Shown here in pieces: positions 32,479 to 41,403 of a DNA stretch of 64,000 nucleotides (positions are counted from its first letter, which is position 1; each line of letters begins with the position of its first letter). Below the pieces are notes generated by a model, which did no database searches, was not told the origin of the DNA, and saw nothing but the letters and a program-made list of their open reading frames with translations. Location of the stretch: the NCBI GenBank assembly GCA_964632945.1, contig CAZWCX010000020.1:1-64000 (forward strand), given 5' to 3'. The stretch is from CAZWCX01 sp964632945 (GTDB lineage: Bacteria > Planctomycetota > MHYJ01 > WSZJ01 > CAZWCX01). Made by a program: the position numbers and the translations under genes.

Positions 32479-35205
32479 ATGACGCGCGTCCATCCGCAGT
32501 CACCCGCGTCCCAACCGGCCCATGTCGGGACCGAAGAGCCGCCGGCGTTCGTGGAAGCCGCGGACGTCGTGGTCCGGCGGATGCGCAGCGACGCCTCCCG
32601 CGGACTCTCCTCCGACGATGCCGGCGAGCGACGGCGCACCTTCGGGTGGAATGAACTGGAGGCGGCCGAATCGGTCCCCGCCTGGCGACTTCTGCTCGCC
32701 CAGTTCGAGAACGTCCTCATCCTCATCCTGCTGGTCGCCATCGTCCTTTCCCTTCTCCTGGGCGAGACGCTCGAGGCCGCGGCGATCGCGGCGATCACCG
32801 TCTTTTCCGTCGTGCTGGGGTTCGTTCAGGAGTACCGCGCGGAGCGCGCCATCGAGGCGCTGCGCCGCCTGTCGGCGCCCCTCGCCACGGTGGTCCGCGA
32901 CGGGGAGGCGGCGCAGATTCCCAGCCGCGAGGTGGTGCCGGGAGACATCCTCCTGCTCGCCGCCGGGGATGTCGTATCCGCCGACGCGCGCCTGATCGAG
33001 GCCGTTCACCTGCAGGTCAACGAGGCTCCCTTGACCGGGGAGTCCGTCCCCGTCGACAAGGGCGTGGAGCCCCTCGCGGATGCGACGGCCGTCCTCGGCG
33101 ATCGGACCAACCTCGTTTTTCGCTCCACCGCGGTGACTCACGGCCGCGGACGCGCGATCGTGGTGACGACGGCCGGCCACACCGAAATCGGCCGAATCCG
33201 GACCCTCCTGGAGACGGTGCAGGCGACCAAGACCCCCCTCGAGCAGAACCTGGCCCGGATCGGACGCCGCCTCGTGCAGGCGGCCCTGGCCACGGTGGCG
33301 CTGGTCGTCCTGCTGGGCGGCGCGCGCGGACTGCCGTGGACGGAAATGATCGTCTTCGGCATCGCCCTCGCCGTGGCCGTCGTTCCGGAGGCACTGCCGG
33401 CGGTCGTCACCGTTTCGTTGGCGATCGGGTCCCAGCGGATGGCCCGGCGGAATGCCTTGATTCGCCGGTTGCCGACGGTGGAGACGCTGGGCAGCACGAC
33501 CGTCATCGGCACGGACAAGACGGGCACGTTGACGACCGGGGAAATGACGGTCCGGGAACTGTACGTCGCCGGGGAGCGAATCAGCGTGACCGGGGCCGGT
33601 TACGACCCGGCCGGGAAACTCCTCCAGGGTGACGTCCCCGCGGAAGCGCCGGGAGCGCTGCAGGAATTCCTCACGGCCGCCGCGCTTTGCACGGACGCGG
33701 AGATGAAGCGCGGGGAGGACGGACGGTGGCTGGCGCAGGGGGATCCAACCGAGGCGGCGTTGGTGGTGGCCGCCGCCAAGGCGGGTCTGGCCAAGGCCGA
33801 TCTCGAGGCCGCCCATCCGCGCGTGGAGGAAATCGCGTTCTGCCCCGAGCGGAAACGGATGACGACGCTGCACGCGCGGGACGGAACGCAGACCGCCTTC
33901 GGCAAGGGCGCCCCGGAGGAGATGCTGGCCTCCTGCCTGCGCGTACGGGACGCCGGCGGGGAGACCCCGCTCGACGATTCACGGCGGGCCACCATCCTGG
34001 AGACGGCCCAGGACATGGCCGCGCGATCCCTCCGCGTCCTGGCGGTCGCCCGCAAGGACGGAACCTCCCTCGCGGACGCCGAAACGGGAATGCTGTTCCT
34101 GGGCCTGGCCGGCTTGAACGACGCTCCGCGCCCGGAGGCCGCGGAGGCCATCCGCACCTGCCACCTCGCCGGTATCCGCCCGGTGATGATCACGGGTGAC
34201 CATCCACTGACGGCGAAGGCGATTGCAACCGAACTCGGACTCCTGCGGGAAGGCGAAATCGTCACCGGCGCGGAGCTTGCCGAATTGGACGAGGGCGCTC
34301 TCGATCGCCGGGTGGACCGGATCGACGTCTATGCGCGCGTCTCCCCCGCCGACAAGCTCCGGGTGGTCGAGGCCCTGCAGCGCCGGAACCACGTGGTAGC
34401 CATGACCGGAGACGGCGTGAACGACGCGCCCGCCCTCAAGCGGGCGGACATCGGGATCGCCATGGGCGTCGCCGGCACGGACGTGGCCAAGGAGGCGGCC
34501 TCGATGACGCTCACCGACGACAACTTCGCCACCATCGTCGCCGCCATCGAGGAAGGGCGCGCGATCCTGGACAACATCCGCAAGTACCTCATGTATCTCC
34601 TGTCCTCCAACATCGGCGAGATCGCCCTGATGGTGGCGGCCCTTCTCCTGGGACTGCCGTTGCCCCTCAGCGCCGTGCAGATCCTGTACGTCAATCTGGC
34701 CACCGATGGGCTGCCGGCGCTGGCGCTCGCCGTCGACCCGCATGCACCGGGATTGATGCGCCGGCCGCCGCGGCGCCCCGGCTCCCAGATTCTCTCCCCG
34801 CCGATCATCGTGCTGATGCTGATCGGCGGCGCCTGGTCCGCGATCGTCAATGTCTCCCTGTTCGCCTGGGCCCTCGCTTCGGGTCGCCCCCTCCCCGAAG
34901 CCATGTCGATGGCGTTCATTTCGCTCGTCCTCATCCAGTTCTTCAAGGCCTACGGCTTTCGGTCCGAGCGCGAATCGATCACGAATCGTCCCTTCGCCAA
35001 CCGGTGGCTCAATCGGGCGATCGGTTGGGAAATCGTCCTGCTCGCGCTGATCCTCTACGTGCCGGCCCTGCAGGCCCCCTTCGGCACGGTTTCCTTGCCC
35101 CTCGCCGACTGGGTCGTCCTGCTGCCGGCCGCGCTGTCGATCATTCCAGCGCTGGAGGCGGGGAAGAGCATGGTCCGGCGAGGCTGGCTCGGGTCGGTGG
35201 ATTGA
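32479..35205 (+). CDS. P-type Ca2+-transporting ATPase (P2A, PacL/SERCA-like)
   Basis: The 908-residue membrane pump is complete. Motifs in order are the actuator loop LTGES, M4 VVPEALPAVVT, phosphorylation site DKTGTLT, nucleotide-binding region, hinge TGDGVNDAPALK, M5 SSNIGEIAL and M6 NLATDGLPALAL. The M4 Glu, M5 Asn/Glu and M6 Asn/Thr/Asp match the Ca2+-coordinating residues of SERCA-type pumps, so Ca2+ export is the best call (Mn2+ possible). The ATG at 32479 follows GAGGAG. PEALP instead of PEGLP is a mild variation. Confidence 0.92.
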   Translation: MTRVHPQSPASQPAHVGTEEPPAFVEAADVVVRRMRSDASRGLSSDDAGERRRTFGWNELEAAESVPAWRLLLAQFENVLILILLVAIVLSLLLGETLEAAAIAAITVFSVVLGFVQEYRAERAIEALRRLSAPLATVVRDGEAAQIPSREVVPGDILLLAAGDVVSADARLIEAVHLQVNEAPLTGESVPVDKGVEPLADATAVLGDRTNLVFRSTAVTHGRGRAIVVTTAGHTEIGRIRTLLETVQATKTPLEQNLARIGRRLVQAALATVALVVLLGGARGLPWTEMIVFGIALAVAVVPEALPAVVTVSLAIGSQRMARRNALIRRLPTVETLGSTTVIGTDKTGTLTTGEMTVRELYVAGERISVTGAGYDPAGKLLQGDVPAEAPGALQEFLTAAALCTDAEMKRGEDGRWLAQGDPTEAALVVAAAKAGLAKADLEAAHPRVEEIAFCPERKRMTTLHARDGTQTAFGKGAPEEMLASCLRVRDAGGETPLDDSRRATILETAQDMAARSLRVLAVARKDGTSLADAETGMLFLGLAGLNDAPRPEAAEAIRTCHLAGIRPVMITGDHPLTAKAIATELGLLREGEIVTGAELAELDEGALDRRVDRIDVYARVSPADKLRVVEALQRRNHVVAMTGDGVNDAPALKRADIGIAMGVAGTDVAKEAASMTLTDDNFATIVAAIEEGRAILDNIRKYLMYLLSSNIGEIALMVAALLLGLPLPLSAVQILYVNLATDGLPALALAVDPHAPGLMRRPPRRPGSQILSPPIIVLMLIGGAWSAIVNVSLFAWALASGRPLPEAMSMAFISLVLIQFFKAYGFRSERESITNRPFANRWLNRAIGWEIVLLALILYVPALQAPFGTVSLPLADWVVLLPAALSIIPALEAGKSMVRRGWLGSVD

Positions 35206-35511
35206 CCCACCGGATCGGACATCGCGGCCCGCCATGGGGGACTCGCGCGGGCGGCGCTCGCCCCGGACCGCCGTCCGCCCCCGATGCGGAAGACCCGACC
35301 CGTACTGTTTTCCCCGGATGCCGGTACAACGGGCATGAGCACCCTGACCCGGACCCTTCCCCTGCTCGTGGCCTTCGCCGTCTTCTCCACCCCTGCGGCG
35401 GGAACGATTCCCGCGTGGACCGACGGACTCGGGGACCACGAACCGATCGCCCCACTCGCCGGGTGGTTCGTCGCGCGGCGGGGACGCGCATCCCGGGCAA
35501 CGGGCGAGCGG
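35206..35511. other. Intergenic region, no firm gene
   Basis: This lies between the ATPase gene and the end of a small minus-strand gene. A plus-strand frame beginning near 35335 encodes a signal-peptide-like start (MSTLTRTLPLLVAFAVFS), but it has no ribosome site and runs antisense through the next gene. Nothing else is recognisable. Confidence 0.3.
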
Positions 35512-35703
35512 TCAGAACCGGCCGGAGACCGCGATCGCGCCGACGAAGAGGATCTGGAAGAAGACGCCGGCGATCAGACCCGCGAGCAGGAGGGGAACGC
35601 GCCGATTCGGGTCGACACGCATGGCACGAAGGGCGGCGCGAAGGAGGGGGTAGAGCGACAGGACCAGCAGGACGAGGATCGATTCCGCAAGGAAGCCCGA
35701 CAT
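35512..35703 (-). CDS. Small two-helix membrane protein
   Basis: The 63-residue protein consists of two hydrophobic helices (FLAESILVLLVLSLYPLL and LLLAGLIAGVFFQILFVGAIAV) joined by a basic loop (RAMRVDPNRR), so the loop should face the cytoplasm. GGAGGTG lies 5-11 nt upstream of the ATG, which supports a real gene. It resembles no family I can name. The upstream lipoprotein gene is co-oriented, 167 bp away. Confidence 0.6.
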   Translation of the reverse strand: MSGFLAESILVLLVLSLYPLLRAALRAMRVDPNRRVPLLLAGLIAGVFFQILFVGAIAVSGRF

Positions 35704-35870
35704 TCCGCACCTCCGACTCGCACGCGAAACCGCCCGGCAACGCCTTCCCTACCCGACCTCCATCCGGACCGCCCCCCCCGCGCCGCGGCATCGGGGCCGG
35801 CATCGAACCGACCGCGCGCAACCTCTTCCGACCGTCGCGGCGGCCGGGGCAGGTCGCACGCGTGCGGCGC

Positions 35871-36659
35871 TCACCGTCGACGGGGACGATGTCGTCCCAA
35901 ATATTCCTGGGTCGGGGTGACCGCTTCCACGCCGACCGTCGCGCCGGCCCGAACCACGAACTCGCTCAGGCCCACTTCCCCCGCCGGGTTCCCCCAGTCG
36001 TACGTGTAGCCGAGCCGCGTCCAGGGGTATCCATTCTCCCCGTACGAAGATCCCCGCAGACGCTCGAACCACTCGAAGTGTCCGGGCCGCGCCGCCGGAC
36101 CGACGGAAGCCCGGCGCACGTCCCATTCCGCCACGCGGTCGTCGATCTCGGGATCCGGCGCGGGCCGGAAGAGGTCCCCCGGCGCAACCCACAATTCCAC
36201 GAACCGTGACTTTCCCACCCCGGGCGGGAGGCCCAACAACTGCTCGACTCGCAGCGTCAGCGCCTCCCCGGACTCGGGCCGGGACCGGCAGAAATGGCTC
36301 AGTTCCGGGACCAGCGTCACCCAGACTTCCCGGCCGAGTTCCATCTCGCGACCGATCTCGCGGTCATAGCCGTCCCAGGAAGTCCAGGTCACGGCCAGGA
36401 CTCGACGGGCCCCGGCGCGGTCCCGCCACTGCAGCGCGGGATGGTCCGGGGTGACGGCGGTCAGCGTCCGACAGACCTCTTCCGGCTCCGCGACCTCGGC
36501 GTCCGCGATCGCGCGCCGATACGACGCCTGGAGATCCGGCAGCCCCGGCGTCCGATGGGCGGACGTGCACCCGAAGACGAGGGCAAGGACGAGCACCCAG
36601 GCGCCGGCGGAGACATGGGCCCGGACGGCGGACGCGGAGAGTGGCCGGAAAACTTCCAC
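35871..36659 (-). CDS. Lipoprotein of unknown function
   Basis: The 262-residue protein has an N-terminal signal with lipobox VFGC (Cys 31), so it is lipid-anchored. The mature part reads as a folded alpha/beta domain with ADAEVAEPEEVCRTLTAV, RRVLAVTWTSWDGYD, GREVWVTLVPEL and a Trp/Tyr-rich C-terminal part ending near GLSEFVVRAGATV. I recall similar sequences annotated only as hypothetical proteins in diverse bacteria. The start is a GTG with GGAGA upstream. No enzymatic motif is evident. Confidence 0.65.
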   Translation of the reverse strand: MEVFRPLSASAVRAHVSAGAWVLVLALVFGCTSAHRTPGLPDLQASYRRAIADAEVAEPEEVCRTLTAVTPDHPALQWRDRAGARRVLAVTWTSWDGYDREIGREMELGREVWVTLVPELSHFCRSRPESGEALTLRVEQLLGLPPGVGKSRFVELWVAPGDLFRPAPDPEIDDRVAEWDVRRASVGPAARPGHFEWFERLRGSSYGENGYPWTRLGYTYDWGNPAGEVGLSEFVVRAGATVGVEAVTPTQEYLGRHRPRRR

Positions 36660-36717
36660 CGGGCGTCTCCACCGGGGTCCGGGAAGGCGCCGTCGGACTC
36701 CGACGGCGAAGGAGGAG

Positions 36718-37173
36718 TCAACGGGACGGGGTCGATTTGCGGCCCGCCGTCCGCCGGGTCGCGCGCGCCTTCGGGGCCGGCGCGGTCGGGGCGCCCCCCC
36801 GCTCCGCGCGCAGTCGGAGGGCGGCGATCAACCTCTTGAGCTCGAGCGCATTCACACCCGCCCAGTCGGTAAAGCGGATGCAGCCCACCCGGGAGGTGAC
36901 CTTGCCGAGCTTGGGCGCGTACTTCGCCACGAGATCGGCCTCGGGGACATAGAGGCTGTAGAACCCCTTCCGGGCGGCGATGCCGGCGAGCGGCTTCCCC
37001 GCCCAATCGAAGGTGGCGATCCCCCAATTCACGCTCTCGCGCCAGTCCGGCAGATTGCGCCGGAGCAGGGCGAGGACGGTCCGCATCGTCGGCTCCATCG
37101 ACGGGGCGATCTTCTGCAGGTACTCCTCGTGGCTCCGGGCGGTGATGTTCCCTCGGCTCTTCGGCTTGCCCAC
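36718..37173 (-). CDS. DUF1801/YdhG-like protein
   Basis: The 151-residue protein has a DUF1801 core at about 14-125: EEYLQKIAPSMEPTMRTVLALLRRNLPDWRESVNWGIATFDWAGKPLAGIAARKGFYSLYV is recognisable by its W-E-S-V-x-W-G-x-x-x-F-x-x-x-G-x-x-L pattern. The C-terminal HEAT-unlike tail is basic and disordered (RATRRTAGRKS). Family members include proteins annotated as iron-chaperone-like, but the biochemical role is unsettled. The phosphoglycerate mutase gene ends 14 bp upstream, so they are likely co-transcribed. Confidence 0.75.
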   Translation of the reverse strand: MGKPKSRGNITARSHEEYLQKIAPSMEPTMRTVLALLRRNLPDWRESVNWGIATFDWAGKPLAGIAARKGFYSLYVPEADLVAKYAPKLGKVTSRVGCIRFTDWAGVNALELKRLIAALRLRAERGGAPTAPAPKARATRRTAGRKSTPSR

Positions 37174-37187
37174 GACGGTCTTCTCCC

Positions 37188-37934
37188 CTACTGCTTCTTC
37201 CCCTGAGCGGCGACCGCCTTGGCCGCCGCCGCGATGGCGGCCGCATCGCCCAGATAGCGATGTCCGCGAGGCGTCAGGTCGTCGTTCAGCTCGTACACGA
37301 GCGGAATTCCCGTGGGAATGTTGAGTTCGACGATGTCGGCATCGGAGACGCCGTCGAGGTACTTGACGAGGGCGCGCAGACTGTTGCCGTGGGCCGCCAG
37401 GATCACCCGCTGTCCCGAACGCACGGCGGGAGCGATCGTCTCATGCCAATACGGGAGGAAGCGCGCAACGGTATCCTTCAGGGACTCGGTGCGCGGGAGA
37501 TCCTGCGCGGACAGCCCCGCGTAGCGGGGATCGTGCCCCGGATAGCGGGGATCCTCGGGCGTGAGCGCCGGCGGCGGGATGTCGTAGCTGCGCCGCCAGA
37601 TCTTCACCTGATCCTCGCCGTGCTTCGCCGCGGTCTCGGCCTTGTTCAACCCCTGCAAGGCGCCATAGTGCCGTTCGTTGAGCCTCCAGGAATTGTGGAT
37701 CGGAATCCACATGCGGTCCATTTCCTCGAGCGCGATCCACAGCGTCTGGATGGCGCGGGTGAGGACCGACGTATACGCGACGTCGAAGGCAAACCCCTCC
37801 TTTCGCAGCGTCTGCCCGGCCGCGCGCGCCTCGTCGACCCCCTTGGGGGAAAGCCTCACGTCGGTCCAGCCGGTAAAGCGGTTTTCCTTGTTCCACTGGC
37901 TCTCGCCGTGACGCAGGAGGACGAGGGTCTTCAT
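37188..37934 (-). CDS. gpmA: 2,3-bisphosphoglycerate-dependent phosphoglycerate mutase
   Basis: The 248-residue protein is the dPGM enzyme of glycolysis and gluconeogenesis, interconverting 3- and 2-phosphoglycerate. Diagnostic residues are the phosphohistidine motif LVLLRHGESQWNKENRFTGW, the acid/substrate motif NERHYGALQGLNK, and the second catalytic His in ILAAHGNSLRALVKYLDG. Length equals the bacterial family norm. The ATG at 37934 was preferred to an upstream frame start because it begins the conserved M-x-x-L-V-L-L-R-H-G block. The C-terminus carries an Ala/Lys-rich tail. Confidence 0.95.
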   Translation of the reverse strand: MKTLVLLRHGESQWNKENRFTGWTDVRLSPKGVDEARAAGQTLRKEGFAFDVAYTSVLTRAIQTLWIALEEMDRMWIPIHNSWRLNERHYGALQGLNKAETAAKHGEDQVKIWRRSYDIPPPALTPEDPRYPGHDPRYAGLSAQDLPRTESLKDTVARFLPYWHETIAPAVRSGQRVILAAHGNSLRALVKYLDGVSDADIVELNIPTGIPLVYELNDDLTPRGHRYLGDAAAIAAAAKAVAAQGKKQ

Positions 37935-38046
37935 CGGGCGACTCCGCGGAGAGGAGTGCAGGACCGGGCCCTCGAGGGCCCTGTCCGACACGGTACACCG
38001 AGAATGGCCGGTTCGCAACGATCGGCTTCGGCAGGAGGACGGCAAG

Positions 38047-38847
38047 TCACTCCCCCGGTTCGCGGGCTTCGAGTCGAATCACCGCACTCCGGAACAACCA
38101 CCAGGCCACGGTCCACTCCAGCAGGCACGTGATCCCCGTGGAGAAGACCAACCCCCCGCCGATTCCCAGACCGCCATCGACCATCAGGATCGGGAGCAAC
38201 GAGGCGCGAGTCAGACAACCGAGGAACGGCAGGCCGACGAGACCAAGCGCGAGCGCCAGAGCAATCGCGCCGCCGCTCGACCGGGTCCGACCCGCCGCCC
38301 AAAGTCCGGCGGCGGCGCCGAAGGCGAACTGGCCCAAAACTCCGAGCACGTGAATCGCGGCCATCGTCGCTTGCGGCGACCAGGCCCCTGCCGGATTCCG
38401 GGACAGGCCGACCCACGTCGACGCAGCGTAGGCACCGGACTGGGAGGCCAGCAGGAGGAACCCGGGCAACAGGAGGAGCAGGAGCCAGAGGACGGGATCC
38501 AGACGCGTGCCGGCGATCCCTGCCAGCATCGGTCCTCTGGGGAACGGACTCACCAGCAACGAATCGAGCGTGCCCCGATCCTTTTCCTCCTGCAGTGCGA
38601 GGGCGGTCAGCACGGGGGTCAAGGCCTGGGTGATCAAGGCCAGAATCAGGACGTGGCTCGACAGCAGGCCGATCAGGAAGGTCCCACGCAACGAGCCGCC
38701 CAGTTCGACCGCAAGACCGCAGTAGTACACTACGCCCAGGGTGAGCGCGATTCCCAGGCTCCATCGATACCCGGCCGTACGACGATACGAGCGAGGGCGA
38801 TAGAGCGGATTGTCCCCGAAGAGGCGCCCCCAGGGGCCGGCGATCAC
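38047..38847 (-). CDS. ABC-2-type permease subunit
   Basis: The 266-residue protein has about six hydrophobic helices. The cytoplasmic loop EEKDRGTLDSLLVSPFPRGPMLAG matches the coupling-helix signature of ABC-2 transporters (E-R-E-x-G-T-L-E-x-L-L-x-x-P). The GTG at 38847 is preceded by GGAGGA at good spacing; longer forms of this frame run antisense through other genes. No ATP-binding subunit is adjacent, so it must pair with one encoded elsewhere or be an orphan. Substrate unknown. Confidence 0.75.
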   Translation of the reverse strand: MIAGPWGRLFGDNPLYRPRSYRRTAGYRWSLGIALTLGVVYYCGLAVELGGSLRGTFLIGLLSSHVLILALITQALTPVLTALALQEEKDRGTLDSLLVSPFPRGPMLAGIAGTRLDPVLWLLLLLLPGFLLLASQSGAYAASTWVGLSRNPAGAWSPQATMAAIHVLGVLGQFAFGAAAGLWAAGRTRSSGGAIALALALGLVGLPFLGCLTRASLLPILMVDGGLGIGGGLVFSTGITCLLEWTVAWWLFRSAVIRLEAREPGE

Positions 38848-39195
38848 GGGTTTCCTCCGCGCGGACCAGGCGCGCTGCCCTCGGTTGCCGATCGGCGACT
38901 CCGCGAACCGGAGTCGGACGATCAGCCAAGACGCGTTCGCGGGGCCCCCCCCGCGCCTCGGGAGAGTAGCATCCCGACGCGGATCGAGCAACCGGGGCGT
39001 ATTGGGGGCTGCCCCCGCGCCCGGTTCGCCGCCGACGGTGACTCGGGCCGGAGGGCTTCCCATCCGAATGGACCGATCTTCCTTCCCCCGATCCCGATCC
39101 CCTGTCATCATGGGCCCGGTCGCGGAGGGAGCGGTTGAGCCGGCACCCCGCCTCACCGAGGCCGGATTCCCCGTTCGACGGAGGACCTTTCGCCG
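38848..39195. other. Divergent intergenic region with hairpin
   Basis: This 348-bp divergent region lies between the ABC-2 permease and the large serine hydrolase genes. It contains a perfect 8-bp stem, CGACTCCG (38896-38903) with CGGAGTCG (38909-38916) around a CGAAC loop, in the permease leader. No promoter hexamers stand out, and no gene is seen. Confidence 0.35.
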
Positions 39196-41343
39196 ATGAG
39201 CCGTCTTTCCCCCGCCCTCCTGACGCTCCTCTTGACCTTCCTCGCGACCGTGGCGGGGGCCGAACCCGTGGCCGCCGCCGGCCGTTGGGAGGGCGCCATC
39301 CGCACTCCCGGCGCCGAGCTGCGCGTGCTCGTCGATCTCGCGGCCGACTCCGGCGGCGGCTGGTCCGGGACCATCGACATCCCGCAGCAGGGGGCGAAGG
39401 GGCTCGCGCTCGCCGGCGTGAAGGTCGAGGGGGCGTCCGTCGCCTTCGCGATCGCCGGGATCCCGGGCGATCCGACCTTCCGCGGATCGCTCGTCGCGGA
39501 TGGCGGCGTCATCGAGGGGAAGTTCACGCAAGGGGGAGCCGAATTTCCGTTCCGCCTGGAGCGACCGGTCGATCCGCGCCAGGACCTGGCCGGAAAGCTG
39601 GAGGAGTTCCGCGGCCTCGTTCGCCGCGCCCTCGCCGACTTCGGCGTCCCCGCGGTGTCGATCGCCCTGGTGAAGGACGACGTCGTCGTTCTGTGCGAGG
39701 GATTCGGGCTGCGCGACGTCGAGAAGAAGCAACCGGCCACCGCGGAGACCCTGTTCGCCATCGGGTCGTGCACCAAGGCCTTCACGGCCCTCTCCGTCGG
39801 GCTCTTGGTCGATGACGGTCGGCTGGACTGGGACGCCAAGGTCCGCGACGTCCTCCCCGGCTTCCGGCTCCACGACCGCGCGGCCGAGGAGCGCATCACC
39901 GCCCGCGACCTGCTTTGCCACCGCTCCGGGCTGCCCCGGCACGACCTGGTCTGGTACAACGCCCCCGGGGATCGCGCCGAATTGGTCAAGAGCCTGCGCT
40001 GGCTGGAACCGAGCGCCGACCTGCGCGCGCGGTGGCAGTATCAAAACCTGATGTTCATGGCCGCCGGCCACCTGGCCGGAGAGCGCGCGGGGATGTCCTG
40101 GGAAGACCTGGTACGGACCCGCATCTTCCAGCCCCTCGGCATGACCCGCAGCAACTTCTCTGTGGAGGACTCGCAGAAGTCGGAGGACCATGCCCGGCCC
40201 TACGTGGAGCAGGAGAAGCAAACCGTCCCGGTTCCGTTCCGCAACATCTCGGCGGTCGGTCCGGCGGGATCGATCAACTCGTGCGCCCGGGACATGGCGC
40301 AGTGGCTGAGACTCCAGCTCGGCGACGGCGAGGTCGACGGGAAACGGGTGGTTTCCTCCACGGTCCTGCGCGAGACCCACCAATCGCAGATGCTCATCCC
40401 CCGGGCCCCCGGCGATCCGGAGATCTCCCATCACGCCTACGCGCTGGGCTGGATCACCTCGCTCTACCGCGGCCGTGAGATGGTCGAACACGGCGGCAAC
40501 ATCGACGGATTCACCGCCGACATCGCCCTGATCCCCTCCGCCCGGGTCGGGGTCGCGATTCTCAGCAACCACGGCCGCACGAGCCTGCCGTCCGGCCTCG
40601 CGTTCACCGCGCTCGACCTCGCCCTCGGGCTCGAGCCGATCGACTGGTGCGCCCGCATGCTCCAACGCAAGGCGGGGTCGGAGCAGGCCGGCACGCAGAG
40701 CCAGTCGCTCCTCGAACAGGAACGCAAGCCCGGCACGAAACCCGCGCACCCCCTCGAGGAGTACGCCGCCGAATACGAACATCCGGCCTACGGCGTCATG
40801 CGCGTGCGCGTGGAGGGGAACACCCTGGCCGCCGAGTTCCACGGCATCCCCCTCGCGCTCGAGCATTGGCACTTCGAGACTTTCCGCGCCGTCCCCCAGG
40901 AAGCCGCGCTCGCGCAGCAGACCTTGATGATGCAATTTCTCACGAACTTGCAGGGGAACGTGGACCGGCTCTCCGCCCCGCTCGAGCCCCTCGTGCCCGA
41001 AATCGTCTTCCGGCGCCGCCCGCCCGCGCGGCTCTCGGATCCCGCCTTCCTCCGCACGCTCCTGGGATCCTACCGGTCCGAACTCATTCCGACCCTGTCG
41101 GCCACGGTATCGCTCCGCGGGGAATCGACGCTCACCGTGACCCTCCCGGGCCAGCCGACCTACGAACTCCTTCCCGTCCGCGGGACCGAGTTCCGCATCC
41201 GCACGCTCGAGGGGTTCCATGTCCGCTTCGAGCTCGACGCCGCGGGCGCACCGATCCAGATCCTGTTCGTGCAGCCCAACGGGGTGTTCGCAGCCAAGCG
41301 CGTGCGGGAGGAGCAGGAGTCCGCGCCGGCCACGCCGCGATGA
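39196..41343 (+). CDS. Exported serine hydrolase (beta-lactamase/S12 family) with DUF3471
   Basis: The 715-residue secreted protein has a signal peptide (ALLTLLLTFLATVAGAEP) and a beta-barrel-like N-terminal domain (about 28-120). The penicillin-binding/class C beta-lactamase domain (about 130-480) has SCTK (Ser-x-x-Lys), YQN (Tyr-x-Asn) and HGG in EHGGNIDGF. A DUF3471-like domain follows (about 510-600), then a further beta-rich tail. Such proteins act as esterases, D-amino-acid peptidases or amidases rather than lactamases. No nearby gene fixes the substrate. It is followed co-directionally by a GH114-like gene. Confidence 0.88.
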   Translation: MSRLSPALLTLLLTFLATVAGAEPVAAAGRWEGAIRTPGAELRVLVDLAADSGGGWSGTIDIPQQGAKGLALAGVKVEGASVAFAIAGIPGDPTFRGSLVADGGVIEGKFTQGGAEFPFRLERPVDPRQDLAGKLEEFRGLVRRALADFGVPAVSIALVKDDVVVLCEGFGLRDVEKKQPATAETLFAIGSCTKAFTALSVGLLVDDGRLDWDAKVRDVLPGFRLHDRAAEERITARDLLCHRSGLPRHDLVWYNAPGDRAELVKSLRWLEPSADLRARWQYQNLMFMAAGHLAGERAGMSWEDLVRTRIFQPLGMTRSNFSVEDSQKSEDHARPYVEQEKQTVPVPFRNISAVGPAGSINSCARDMAQWLRLQLGDGEVDGKRVVSSTVLRETHQSQMLIPRAPGDPEISHHAYALGWITSLYRGREMVEHGGNIDGFTADIALIPSARVGVAILSNHGRTSLPSGLAFTALDLALGLEPIDWCARMLQRKAGSEQAGTQSQSLLEQERKPGTKPAHPLEEYAAEYEHPAYGVMRVRVEGNTLAAEFHGIPLALEHWHFETFRAVPQEAALAQQTLMMQFLTNLQGNVDRLSAPLEPLVPEIVFRRRPPARLSDPAFLRTLLGSYRSELIPTLSATVSLRGESTLTVTLPGQPTYELLPVRGTEFRIRTLEGFHVRFELDAAGAPIQILFVQPNGVFAAKRVREEQESAPATPR

Positions 41344-41403
41344 TCCGCGCCGAGCTTCACGCGGCGCCCGTGTGAGCCTGTTTCGACCACGAGGTGGCTT
41401 CCG

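Noticed and set aside
35335..36009. Plus-strand frame beginning with a signal-peptide-like helix
   Set aside because: It has no ribosome site, lacks folded-looking sequence after the helix, and is antisense to a 63-residue membrane protein with a good ribosome site and to a lipoprotein gene.
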